Origin: Echinococcus granulosus
Lineage: Eukaryota > Platyhelminthes > Cestoda > Cyclophyllidea > Taeniidae
Direction of reading: 5' to 3'
Length of the DNA stretch: 64,000 nucleotides
Assembly (NCBI RefSeq): GCF_000524195.1
Contig: NW_020170454.1
Location: 279,277 to 343,276, forward strand
The translations under genes and the position numbers were made by a program. Positions 13,483 to 25,200 of the stretch are shown here, piece by piece. A model generated the notes under the pieces. That model was not told the origin of the DNA and made no database searches. It saw nothing but the letters and a program-made list of their open reading frames with translations. The stretch's first letter is position 1, and every line of letters begins with the position of its first letter.

Positions 13483-15689
13483 AATGCTAGGGGAATGTAA
13501 TGAATATGATTGACGAATGACGGACTGCAACTTTTTTAAGAAGCTACCTAAGATAATAAAAAAAGCCCTTGTAGCAACCAAAATATCCACTTCTCTTTTA
13601 ATAGAGCAATAGGGAATGTTTTTTCTTAATTGATACTAATTGAAGCAATCATGATTCAGTAAGCGATGCGTTGCATAAATTGGATGAAAAGCACAAATAA
13701 AAGCAAATAAATGGTGCATCGCCTTTTTGAAAAAAAATCAGTTGATTCTTCAAGAACCTTTGTTATATTTCCTACATGCTCAAGTAAAAGGACGACAAAT
13801 AAAAACCACCAATAATTTAGAAAAACTATGGGAGTGAAAACCTAAAGGGAAGTAAACAGATTGTACAAATAAGAATCTTCACTTTGGTGGTCAAAATAAA
13901 CCCGAGTTATCTAGTTGGGCTTCCTTTTGAAGAATAGAAGGTAGACTAAGCCATTCGCGTCTAAGCATTGGCACCGATTTAAGCAAAGAGTAATAGCAAA
14001 ATATCTATGTGAGCACGAAAATAGGTATCGCCGTACTAATTTTACCGAGACAAATTCTCAAAAACTGTTGAAGACAAATGCGGGGGAAAGAAGTCGACAA
14101 GTAGAACTCACGCAGCTGAAATGTATTGATAGAAGAGTAAAAATAGGGGTCAGAAAACGCTTTGTGCAGCGAAATTGTAAGTAAATCTAAGCGTTACTCG
14201 TGAAAACAATTTGAGGAAAGTGGTCTATGAAATAAGTCTCGGTTTAGAAATCATATAATCAAAACGTGGGCCGTATCCAGTAGCAACGCCGGCACAAAAA
14301 CATTTGTATTGTTGGATGGAGTGCAGATAATATAAAGTAGCAAAGAGAATAAGGTTTTAGTTACCAGTAGCAAAGACCATTTCGGCGTTTTTAGACACGA
14401 GGAGCTGAAATTTATCCAGATACGTGTTTATTTTTTATTTAACATGTAGACAAAAATTTAAGCGGGTTTTCCGACGGTATCCACTTCAACGAGTATTTAC
14501 GAAGTTGTAAAAACAAATTTACTTGAAGGTCGTAAAATAGTGAGTTGGCCTATGTTTTTTTGTCCCGCATTTCCCAAATATTTGTGTTATATCGCTAACT
14601 AGATTGGGAAAACCCGTCCACAGGTAAAATCAAATGTTGGTAATGGGGTCAAAAACAAAATTTATGGCCCTAGTGCTGCAATTTAACTGAACTAGTCAAA
14701 CCACAAGTAAAGAATGTTAATTTAGAGGCGGGAGAAGAAATAAACCCTAAATGTCCCATCAAATGACGGTTACCAGTCACCAAATTTGATGTAGCAGCTG
14801 CTTCACTAAGTAAAGCGTAAAGCCCTCTTTAAATATGTGTTGCAGTATGTAGTCGAATGCTTTTGTAATGAAACCCTTCTGCGAAGCTCAACTATTTTGC
14901 CTCCACTGATTCCGGATTGAAGCAAATATCTTGCCTAATATCGTGCAGATCCTAAGAACTTAATTACAGAATTCGGTTTATTTACTACGGCATGCCTTTC
15001 GCCATCCAGACTTACCAAATTATGAAGAGTGAAAAAAAATGAGGAATACTAAACAGTACTTTAAGTAGAAGAAGGGGTTGTCATTGATGGAATCTGTGTT
15101 GGAACAAACTTGTATCATTAGTTTTTTAAGATCAAATATATTGGCAAAAGGCGCCTACCTTATCGGTTTGTTTTGTTTTACCCAATACTGAAAGAACAAA
15201 TCCAAAAGTAAATGAAGCCTGAGGTGTTTAAAAAAGCTTTTTTTACGATCTGCACTTATCTGTTCGCTGCCTTTTGCTTTTAAATACGTTTATATACAAC
15301 AAATTTCCGTAAATACAGTGGCAGGTTTTGTTTTACCTCTTGGCAAAAGTGGCGACTAATTGTACTCGTGACTTACCCGTCCGGACAAAGTACGGCTTTT
15401 TTGTTGCGTCGTAGTAGGGAGTGCATTAATTAAGTTTTTTAATACCATTTTAGTGGTTCCTATCTTTCCAAGCTTAAGCGTGCCTTATTCTCACATCTTT
15501 TAAGTGTCAAATTAAGAAACGTGAGAATTAGAAACAGCCGTGATTGTTTTAAGGACAGACTTCACTTGACTTCCCTACTTTGTGTACATTCTTTTAGTAA
15601 AATGGTCTCTTGCTAGTTCTTGAGTATATGTGAAAGCAGGCTTGATTCTCTACATATGTGATTCTCTTTTTTGTTAACATCTCAGCTTA
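13483..15689. other. Intergenic region between divergent C2CD3 and POLD2
   Basis: About 2.2 kb of AT-rich sequence separates the two divergently transcribed genes, so both promoters should lie here. I see no convincing TATA box, coding exon or repeat. A further 5' untranslated exon of either gene cannot be excluded. Confidence 0.5.
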
Positions 15690-18600
15690 ATGACGATTCC
15701 AGTAGTCACCACTGATCGTGGTCGCTTTCACATCGCAATTGGTGGCTGCTCCTTTTACACTCAGTATGCATCTATTTACCTTTCACGGCTGAAAATTGCT
15801 CATTGTCGCCTCGAAAACCAGGCACGTCGTCGTTGGCCTGAGCTGCCAATTCGATCGGTGCCAGATGTTAAGGTTGATGAAGAGTGTATCATTATCGGTA
15901 CCATATTTAGAGTAAGTTGTGCCTGTTTTTATCTTTCATTTGGTAATAGATTTTGTTTCGAGTTCTCCGTTTTTAAGCGCCAATAAAGACCACCTTTAGC
16001 GCTTGTGATTGCAATAATTTCTTTCTGTATTAATCGCTCTTATGCCACGGTTTAGGAGAGCATGTGTTGTCATGAAGTATGTAAGTTTCAGTGATCGTGA
16101 TGCTGTTGAAAGAAGCAAGGTACGACGACGGCCAGTGTAGAATTTGGATATTCTATTTTTAAGGATTTAATGCCATTATTTAGGAACAGCTTTATGACAC
16201 ATTTCAAAACAGCGGCTGGTAGCAAATCCGTCATTGATGATCTCGACAGTGGTGGTTCTCAGCCCATAGCTTGAAAAGTCATTTTAGTGAATATTTATTA
16301 GGCATGTGGGACGTCTGGTTCCCATATCTAACCTGTCGTGCAGTTGCACAAGAGTCTTGCCTTTCTCTATGCGAATGTTAAACACAAGCGTTTCCGGACA
16401 TTTGTAAGTGGTGTTTGTAATGCGTGTTGGGTGTAATATGACAGCTAGGCTTTATTGACTAGCTGTTTAGTTCGCAATCAGTTCTAGTATTAATTATATT
16501 TTTTTTGGATAAGTGCGTAAATGTAGGAGATTGTTACCGAAAAATAAACGCTCTTTATACTTTTGACTTTTTCATTTTCGTAAACCCAAAAGGCTCTAAT
16601 TTACTCTGAATAATTCCTATCACAGTGCATTGGGCAATGAATTCAGTGCAATAAAAATAAAACCCGCCCCATTTTTTGCACTATATGCGTCGATTCTCCT
16701 TCAGTCAAGCGCACAAAAGCCGAGCATAATGAGACAGCTGACGCTGCTGGAACAAGTAGGTGGACGTCTGGAACTCGAAGAACAAGAGCGACAGCATTAT
16801 TTAACACGTATAGCAAGCAGCGATGACGAAATGTTCCTCGAGGACGAAGTCCAGCGCATTACTCTTGTCGCCTCCCCCCATACGGACGCCTTAGATCGCC
16901 TTCCAACAGGGGTTGTCACTTGTCTGCGCGGTTTTGAGCCTGCACGATCCGAAGGAACATTCACAGTTCTTGAGCTCGCCTTTCTAGAGCCACAACCAAT
17001 GAGACCGATTGCGGCAGCAAATGTTGATTCACCTTGTCCGCCTTTGCTGAACAGTAGCGGTCGTTGGGTTGGATTTGTCTCGGGCCTCGGTTTTGCTGCG
17101 TCGGCCGAGGTGGCAAACAATGGAACCTCTCACGGGCATGCTCTGGCGCTGCGTCTCCTTGGTGATTGGTTGAGGAAGATGCCTTTGTGCCGTCTGTTCG
17201 TTCTCGGGGATTGCATTCGCTCGACTGATCCTGGCGGCTTGGAGACTCTTGGAGTGGTTCAACATGTGTGTTACTGAGCTAATTGGGTATTGCCGATGGA
17301 GACGAACTTTAAGCACCACTTTTCTTGACCACATAACTCTACATATATTAAGTAGGGTTCTTTGTGCTTGAGCTGTAAAGGCGTTTTCTAAGCTGTAATT
17401 CTTACTTCATATGTCCTAACAATCAAATTTCTTCCCAGATATGACTTAACCCACTTATTAGAAGTGATTAGGAATGCTTTTAGTAGATTTTTCGTTAGCT
17501 TTAACGAAGTTATTGTCTGGAAACTGGTGATTTCCTTCATCAAAAGTTATTCCGGTTAATTGAAAAATGAGCCCAAGATGAATTTCTTGTAATTGAAAGG
17601 GGGTGCCTAAATCCTATTATTCGGCCACTTGCTGATTAGTGCTTTTTCCCACATCCATTGCCTTTCACTGAACAACAAAGCCGATGCTGATAAGCCTCGT
17701 TGATTTAAAGGAATAGGAATTGCCCTCTTTTAAAATGTAGTTTTAACACTTTTTGCTCTCGTAATCTCAAAAAAAGGAGATCAGATATTGGTGACGTAAT
17801 TTGTCCTTTGCAGTAATGCTTTATAATATTCTGCAAACAGCCCGAAGCGTTTGCTTCGGAAGCTCTCGAACAGATTCATTTAGTTACAAGCGCCCCCTTA
17901 AGTGTAGAGGTCTTTCAAGCACGTCAATCAATCAATGGTGGCTGCCAAATTGTAAAGAGATTGCTTTTGGGACACCTAAAACAGACTTACCTATTTGAAG
18001 ATCCCTTCTGCCTGGAAAAACCTTAGGTTTAAACAGTTTTTTTTTCTTGAGTTAAGGTTTTATTTATATGAGCTCTTGTCAATCAGTGGTTAAATAACGT
18101 GATCAAAAATAACCAGGAATGGCGTGGTTTAACGAGCCTTGATAGGAGTTCATTTTACATGACGGGATGGTTTTCCAATTGGTAATAATCACTCTTCTGA
18201 TTTGACTATCAAAGCTTTGCTGTCAACAATTCTCGGTCAACTCTCTCTAGGCCCGTTTTCTGAGCCGCAGGGCGGATGCCGATTCTGTGATGGCAATGGG
18301 TATGTTTGACGCCTGGCTCTCTGAACTGCCCCTCGGTGGCGGGGGTGGAGGTGGTGGTTTCAGCGTAGAACTGCTCCCAGGCGTCGCGGACTGTGTCTCC
18401 CAACTTCTACCTCAACAGCCCTTCCATCCTCTTCTCTTCCCTCGTACTACCTCCCGCTTTGGCCGAGGGGAAGGGGCCCTCGTTAGCTCGACTAATCCCT
18501 GCTACTCCGAGGTTCATTCACGTCGCATTCTTGCTACTTCAGGGCAGAATGTCATTGATGTCCATAAGTGCGTTTCACATTAATTCTTCGGGGTTTCTAG

Positions 18601-19707
18601 TATCCGAGTTCGCGCATAGTGTTTGAAGGCTTATTCGTGTTTTGAGCTTCCTAATCATCACTCCCAACTGTCGTACTTTTACAATTGCTCCGTTTTATTC
18701 TGTCTTTTCTACCTTGCTCCTTCCACTTATCCTTGGTGACTTTTCTACACAGTCTCGTCAATTGTGCAGGACTTGTTGAATCGCTAGGTAAAGCAAGGTT
18801 CTCCGTAGCCAATTCTCTTTAATTTGCCCCGTCTGCTTTGACGTTATCATGTCAGGATCCCTGACAGTGCGATTACCGGCACTCTCAACGCATTCTCTTC
18901 GATACTTCAACAGGACGTCGTACAATTTTGTACATTTCTAGATTTCCTGCTAGATTTAGGTAGTCGGTAAATAGTTCTCTTGAACTTATTTTTTTTTTCT
19001 TGATGCTTCTAAAGGTGGTCGATGAACTGCATCTACCATTAAATGTTAGGCTGGTTCGTCTGTGGCGCAGGACCCAAAACTTTTTTCACTAAGCCGTTTT
19101 TTTTTGGCTACTTAAATATATATTTTTCGGCCACCTACCTGTATTAATTTCTCAGCTTCCCATGGTGCAAGAAGGGATAAATTTTCTCTAGATATTGCTA
19201 TGATTGAATCTAAAGTGAAGGATTTTACTTATTTAGGGGTAATGAGTAGTATTGCCGGTCATGGCACTTATTCAGCAGATCTCTCGAAAAAAACCTATGA
19301 TTTGTCAGTTAAGATCTTAATTTCGCTCCATTTTTCTCTGTAGATATACCATCGTCGGCGATACGCTAGACTGCATGGAATCCCTATTGCACTGGGGCCA
19401 CATAGCTCCAACCTGTCCAGACACACTCTTTGCTTATCCCCAAATGGACACGGATACCCTGCTATTTAGTGTGGACCCGAAAACGGGCGTTTCAATTGAC
19501 TATCCGGACATCTTTGTGGCGGGAAACCAGCAGGCTGCGCAATTTCGGCGCGCCTCCTTAGAACTTTGGAATGTTTCGGAGGGGGAACGGAAGGGCGCAT
19601 TACTCATCGCAGTGCCTCGTTTTGATGTGTCGTACACGATGGTTCTGTTGGAACTGGAAACGCTGAGATGTGTTCCGCTGAGGTTTGATCTGTCGCGGAC
19701 CGAATAG
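15690..19707 (+). CDS. POLD2: DNA polymerase delta subunit 2 (B-subunit), complete, 4 exons
   Basis: Regulatory B-subunit that bridges the catalytic subunit and the other small subunits of polymerase delta in nuclear replication. Exons: 15690-15911, 16705-17265, 18251-18567, 19344-19707. Phases match at all junctions and give 487 aa (human 469). The N-terminal OB-type part reads CSFYTQYASIYLSRL and DEECIIIGTIF (human QPEEKCVVVGTLF). Exon 2 has QKPSIMRQL and FLEDEVQRITL (VLEDELQRIKL), followed by a phosphodiesterase-like fold with WVGFVSGLGF and RLFVLGDCIRS. Exon 3 has LLPQQPFHPLLFPR and ATSGQNVIDVHK (GTSGQNVSDIFR). Exon 4 has HIAPTCPDTL and DIFVAGN. As in other B-subunits, the phosphodiesterase catalytic residues are not kept, so the role is structural. 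A run of eight glycines (about 18336-18359) interrupts exon 3 in a region where the human protein has no such run. The start ATG precedes the first conserved block directly; an upstream exon is possible because CTCAG lies just before it. Confidence 0.93.
19190..19320 (+). mobile_element. RTE-like non-LTR retrotransposon remnant in the last POLD2 intron
   Basis: A short open stretch reads VKDFTYLGVMSSIAGHGTYS. This matches the conserved block just after the reverse-transcriptase catalytic core of RTE/BovB-type LINEs (pattern VExFTYLGSxIS.DG..). Only about 40 codons are recognisable and neither end of the element is seen. It lies in the same orientation as POLD2, immediately upstream of the exon 4 acceptor (19341-19343). 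An old, inactive insertion is the simplest reading. Confidence 0.5.
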
Positions 19708-19731
19708 GATTAGTCTTCTTTTTTTTGTTAT

Positions 19732-19738
19732 AAAATAA
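19732..19738 (+). terminator. POLD2 polyadenylation signal
   Basis: AAATAAAG follows the POLD2 stop codon by about 25 nt, after a T-rich stretch. This is a canonical AATAAA hexamer at a plausible, short 3' UTR distance. Confidence 0.55.
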
Positions 19739-19759
19739 AGAGATGATATTCGTGCCACA

Positions 19760-21032
19760 CCTTTGTATTATACTAAAGCGCCCCGGAGCCCTCTCCAATG
19801 GCGTAACAAGGCATAACGAAATGGAAATTTAGTCAACCAAGAGACTATTACCGTACTGGAAATCCCTGCGGCCCCAGAAAACTTCCATATTCTGATCTTC
19901 TGGGAGTCCCTATTTTCGTGGCTAATTTTCCGCATATTCTAGAAATTGCGCTCTGGTTTGTTCTGGCTGACAGACCACGTGTGAAGGAGCTTCAAGTTCG
20001 TTGATAATCACCCTAGAGCGCAGGCCGTACCTCTCTGCTTGCCCATATACGTCAGTCAGTAAGGGCGTCCGTTCTGAAGGCCTTACCTACCGTTTATCTG
20101 ATTAGGCGCTAACGGGATCCAGGTCAGTCCACGCAAACCTCACCATAACAATTAGACAGTATAGCAAAATTAACAACGCAGTATGCAGCAGGGCGTGGAC
20201 GGACGTCCATTACGCCGCGATGCTAATAAAAGTCCGTGTAGTCCTCAACATTTGGGCGGCTATTATCCTTGACGCTCTCCGTAGCTACTATTCTATTTCG
20301 GCCGGTACGTCGAATTCACATCACTCCCAAAGACTGGGCAATGTCCTATCTCGAGCTTATCCTGTTTTATGCTACTCATTGTCCAAGATCAACATGAGGA
20401 AGGAAGAGGTACCATGTTCTCAAGCTGTTATAGTTAGGCGTCGTTGTACAGCACTTTTCTTGTCGCTCTGGCGAATATCTTCCTGCGAAGCGCGGATTTC
20501 GCAATTGGTCAACTAAAACAGGATTTTGCTTAATTGAGCTGGGCTCGCTTGCCGTCGCTGGGAGGACTTAGACGGTAGGGGATGTCCATTGCATACTCGT
20601 GGTGGTGAAAGCCAAGGCGACTAAATACACTGTTGTGTCTAATTATGCGCTAATCTTGAGACACAACTTCATGCACAGTTTGGAATGCACCCGCTTTCAT
20701 GGTAGACACTGTACAATGGTCCCTTCTTCTTGCCGCGGTGTGTACGAATCGCATAAATCCATGCCATCATAAGCGCCACTCCCAAATTCCTCCAAACCCA
20801 CCGTTTCATACCATCCACCGTAACGCTACCACGAATGAAACGCCCATGTACAGATACGTCTCTACCGTAAATGCAAATGAGACTTAGGAAATTGGTAGTG
20901 TAGGTGGTATGGACGATAGCTCACATTCACCAGTTGTCGAAATGAACTAGTACCAAAAGCTCACACAAAAAAGAGGTCTCCAAACGAATGATTGGTAAAA
21001 AAATGTATATTGCATGAAATCACTACACAGAA
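19760..21032. other. Intergenic region between convergent POLD2 and MRPL4
   Basis: No supported gene. On minus, 19840-20030 reads as a stop-interrupted open frame that looks like decayed coding sequence, possibly transposon-derived, but I cannot assign it. Plus-strand frames at 20220-20516 and 20699-20887 have no recognisable domain or splice structure. Confidence 0.4.
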
Positions 21033-23959
21033 CTACTGCAATTTCTGTCTCAACTCTTCAGGATCTCCTACCAAGCCAGAAAAATGACGCTCAGGGCAGT
21101 GAGCCCCATCCTCCTCATGACTCCGTTCCACCAACCAATCGCCAGCCAGTGGAGGACGCCATTCAGCAGTCGAGTCTGGGCGGACAACACGACGCTGTGC
21201 CGCAAGCAGACGTGCCTCTAGAATGTCCAGCGCCTTCCGTGTCAACACCAGACTGTCATGATGGACCATTGACCAGACGTTCAAGCCATGAACAGGCATG
21301 AGGGTTAGTCCGCGACCGGGATGTAAGCTCCGTGGTGCGGCGTACTGAGAACCCTCGCGTAAACGGGCCTTTGAATTGATGAGACAGACAATAAAATCAT
21401 TTCAAATTCATAGCCCTTGAGTGAACACGAGTAATTGTGCCACCTCAAGCAGTAATTGTGAAGGTAGACATCTCAAAATAAATGAACCAAAATCAAATCC
21501 AAAGTTCCAATTTCCGGTTAATAATTCAGTACTTACAACTAAATCAATTCAATTTATAGGCAAAGCTCACACATCAAAACACGACTCGAACCTTAATAAG
21601 TCAGGGGCGATAGTTAGAAATATTAACTTGGTCTTTACTACCCAAAAGGCCAAACAATTTAGGTTCTACTACCAGAAAACCCATGCTTACTCGTAGGAGA
21701 GTGGTATTTTACATTCGACCAAAAACAACGAAGCAGAACCACCCACAACCAACCGATTGGTTGAAAAAGTTATGCAATCAGGATTGGTCAATAGGCAGAC
21801 CAACCAACTTCCAGGTCACACAAGCAATGCTGATAATCACACAAACCTTCGATTGTTCAACCAACCTTGGTATCTTTCACGCTGAAAAAGCGGCACAATA
21901 CTGCTTCAGTGCTAAAACCAACCTGGATAGCAGCAGATTCCGGAGCAACATCGACATCAACGTAGTGGGCATAGCTGGCACATGCCAAGGCCATTGCCAA
22001 CCCACTGGTCGGGTTTTCACTTCCGTTCAAGTAATTCTCTACACTAAGGTGGTGTAAGGATTATGACTATTCTTACTCTGTGATGAAGAGCACAGCAGGT
22101 CCCCAACCGCGTTCATCAACAACCCGCCGTAGATACTCCGCCGCACGTAGACCCAAACTCGCAGCTTCGGCAGCTCGACCTCCTTTAATGAGATCCAAGA
22201 GCTCCTCCTCCTCCTCCTTCTCCCTCGCGATCGAGGAAGCAAGAACGTCAAGATCGTCGACTGGTTTCTCCTTCAACCGTTCTTTCAGATGAAGGCGCTG
22301 TACTAAGGCATCATCATCGCTTTCTTCATTATACAATCGCAGACGATCCATGGCACGATTATTGGCGAGTTCGTAGACCTTCGCTGCTGCGGACTCCAGC
22401 TCGGAGGAGAGCACGAAGTCCTCCACGACATAAAGGTCGCCCTAAGAATGATAAGATAAGGAAAAGTAGAGGGTACTTGGGCCTGCTTCGTAGTGAGCAT
22501 GCTGAGTAGTCCTTTGAGCCGGACGTGGTAAGGCAGAATGGCGAAGTAGGACTCGGGACCCCGAGGACCATTACATTGGCCTCCACCGACGAAAATGTGC
22601 GTCCTTCGGTTGCCGTGACGCGCACGACCTGTGCCCTTTTGAGGCCAGGGCTTGCGACGGCTGCGGTGGAGCAGTTCTGCTCGAGTTGTTATGCACCGCC
22701 AGTCCTATTACCCAACAATGTGAAAAAATGTCAAGCATGAAGCACCTAGCTTATGGTCCTGAAAGAGGTTAACTTCTACTTTTTTCCTCTATCCCAAACG
22801 TGTAAAGTTAACGGTAAATCTAAGGCAAAATTGGTTGCTTACATGCCCCCATTGATCATCTGTAATTAAGATGGATTTAGTATGTGTTAGGACAGAAAGG
22901 AGAATGGGACTCAAATTTGAAAAATCTTAGTTATTTCACCTACAAAAAATCATTCAACAGCTAACTATAATAATTCCAACATTGGATAAAGAATGTTTGT
23001 AAAAGTACGATTAGCGCATAGAATGTGTTTGATTACATTTTGCTCATTCTATAATGCAAGGCAGTGACTAAGTAAATTCCAAGCTTTACTGCATCATCGG
23101 GTGATCGAAACACCATGATTTACCAGGTTAGTGTGCCCGGTTCTACCACCTTTTTGCATATCGTTTCGGTAATCGCAAATATTTGAAAATAAAACAAATT
23201 AATCGAAGGTAATATTATGTAAGCATTGCATATAAGCTATTTGGGCAACTGATGTTTAGCTAATTACTTTCTGTGTTTTGATACTAATGCACGTAAACAC
23301 GCTGCAAGTTTTTACCATTTTAGACAACAGATTTAATTTGTGGTGAGTTTTCGAGGTAATACCAAGAAAATTGATTAAAAAAATAAAAAAGGCATTCAAA
23401 ATATTTGAAGAATGAATGCTTCCCAGTAACCAGCACCTCTTCGAACATGGTGTCCATCAATGACTGACCAAATTATAATCCAAAAAAAATTAATTGTTAA
23501 AGTATNNNNNNNNNNNNNNNNNNNNNNNNNNNNNNNNNNNNNNNNNNNNNNNNNNNNNNNNNNNNNNNNNNNNNNNNNNNNNNNNNNNNNNNNNNNNNNN
23601 NNNNNACTGCCATTTACAACAATGCGATAATGAGCCTGCCAGTAGAGATTCTTGTGAACGAGGTCTAACCGCGGGAATATTGCGAAAACGTCTGGATGAA
23701 GATCAACAATGTCAAGGTATCTCTCCTTCTCCTCGTTCAACGACTCTACCCAAACTTGGCGTGGTACCATGCCGCGAAACGAGCAGGTGACTGGGGGCGA
23801 AAGGGTTCGTGGAGCCATTACTGCGGACGACAAAGACGGAGGAGGCTGCTTGGGGGGTCGGATAGTGCGCTCGATTTCTTGTAAATCATCAGATCGGTCG
23901 CTTCGCCCGCGGCTGAAGAGAGAACTCACGTATCGCGAAGTGCAGGAACTCGCGGCCAC
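21033..23959 (-). CDS. MRPL4: Mitochondrial large-subunit ribosomal protein uL4m with a charged insertion
   Basis: Component of the mitochondrial 39S ribosome. Exons on minus: 23959-23618, 22704-22477, 22441-22077, and a last exon starting near 21368 and ending at the stop 21033-21035. Exon 1 has a Ser/Arg-rich start consistent with a mitochondrial presequence, then RQVWVESLNEE and DIVDLHPDVFAIFPRLD (human GLADLHPDVFATAPRLD). Exon 2 carries the family signature RKPWPQKGTGRARHG and CNGPRGPESYFAILPYHVR. The join TTKQAQ/GDLYVVED crosses an intron of only 35 nt (22442-22476). The last exon has VHGLNVWSMVHHDSLVLT (human VGLNVHSMLKHQTLVLT). Exon 3 contains about 75 extra residues, Glu/Arg/Leu-rich and likely helical, between positions that are adjacent in human L4m. 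The phase does not close between exon 3 (donor at 22076) and the last exon, so a small exon in 21369-22076 or a different acceptor is still to be found. A 100-N gap lies in intron 1. Confidence 0.88.
23506..23605. other. Assembly gap (100 N)
   Basis: A run of exactly 100 N, the conventional placeholder for a scaffold join. It lies in intron 1 of MRPL4, ending 12 nt from the exon 1 donor. Confidence 0.99.
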
Positions 23960-25200
23960 TAAGGCAGTCTGAAAGAAGATAGGCGCAGCCTAGCACTTAA
24001 AAGTGAAGCACATCTTGAATTCAGGGAGTTTTGGGAAAGTACGAAGCCTAGCCGACTTCAGCCGAAGAGAAAAAGGGTTTACAGGCAACTTGTAGATGAC
24101 AACTGACTGCAACTACACATGTATATACATACACACCTGCAAATGCCAACTGGCGCATCCCGCGGCAAGAATCATGGGCACAGTGCGTCAAAATGCACTG
24201 CGCTTTTATTGGTTGGTTTCGGAAAAGACAATTTTTTAAATAATGCTTTAAACAAAAAATTATGTAATGCATTAAGTTAATTTTAAAACATCTATGGGTG
24301 CACAGGATTTGCAAAGACCTTAAACGTTGATTTTTAAAAAGTTATAAAGATAGAAACTATGGAAAGAGGTTTTACTTCAACCCCAACGTCTTGCAGGTTT
24401 GAAAATTGGGATTTGTTTGGAAAGGGTACTTTATGGTCCGGTGTTTTTAATTCGAATTTTTAAACCTAACTTTTTAAAACTGCTGACGTTTTAAATTTTT
24501 TGGGCAGAACTCCTTCTGGTTAAGAGAAAAATGCTGAGAACATTAATGCAGCGTCCCGAGGCTTCCCTGAAGAGGAAAGAAGACACAATGCTCGGACAGA
24601 ATATATATTCAGCACAGAGAAGGTGTATGGACTACTAACATGGCTCGAAGGCCAGCTCACATAGCAAGGTACAAGAAGGCTAATTCAAAGTCCTAATGTG
24701 TCCCCTCACCAATACCGAGGGATAAACCACCATCGTATTACATCAGCATGATTGCATTTTGAATAACTGTGAGCTTGTTTGCTTCATTGTTAACAGCCCA
24801 GCTGATACAGATATCTTTGGTCATGCGAACACAGGAGCACTGTCACTTTAATTTAATTCAGTGCCATGCACAGGGTTACATGTACGACCGCACACACTAG
24901 CAGCACTGTAACGGATTCAGCGCCTTTCTCTACTATCTCTGTTTTGGTACTCTTGAAACGAGTAGATTAGTTCAAGGAAAACAGCTTTCATTTTAGGAAA
25001 TGTTGTAAACATGTACAGGAAATCAAGATTGTAGATGGACAGGTTACCTTTTTTTCCTTAAAAGGCATCAGCGTCAGCTCAGTGACGAGGCTAGTGTATG
25101 CTGATCTAATCTCATCTTAAAGGCATATCGAAGCAAATGAATATTGCACAACCTTTATCTTTTTGAGCATCATCCTCGATGTTATCTTAATATGCTATAT
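23960..25200. other. Non-coding stretch upstream of MRPL4
   Basis: AT-rich sequence containing the likely MRPL4 promoter side. I see no coding exon, RNA gene or clear repeat. The distal part may hold the 3' end of the neighbouring gypsy remnant, but no terminal repeat was recognised. Confidence 0.35.

Noticed and set aside
19840..20030. Minus-strand coding-like stretch with stops (ERYGLRSRVIINELEAPS)
   Set aside because: It has two stops and no recognised family, so it is mentioned only as possible decayed sequence.
22080..22292. Plus-strand Ser/Arg-rich frame
   Set aside because: It is the reverse of the Glu-rich MRPL4 exon 3, which has family support and phase-consistent splicing.
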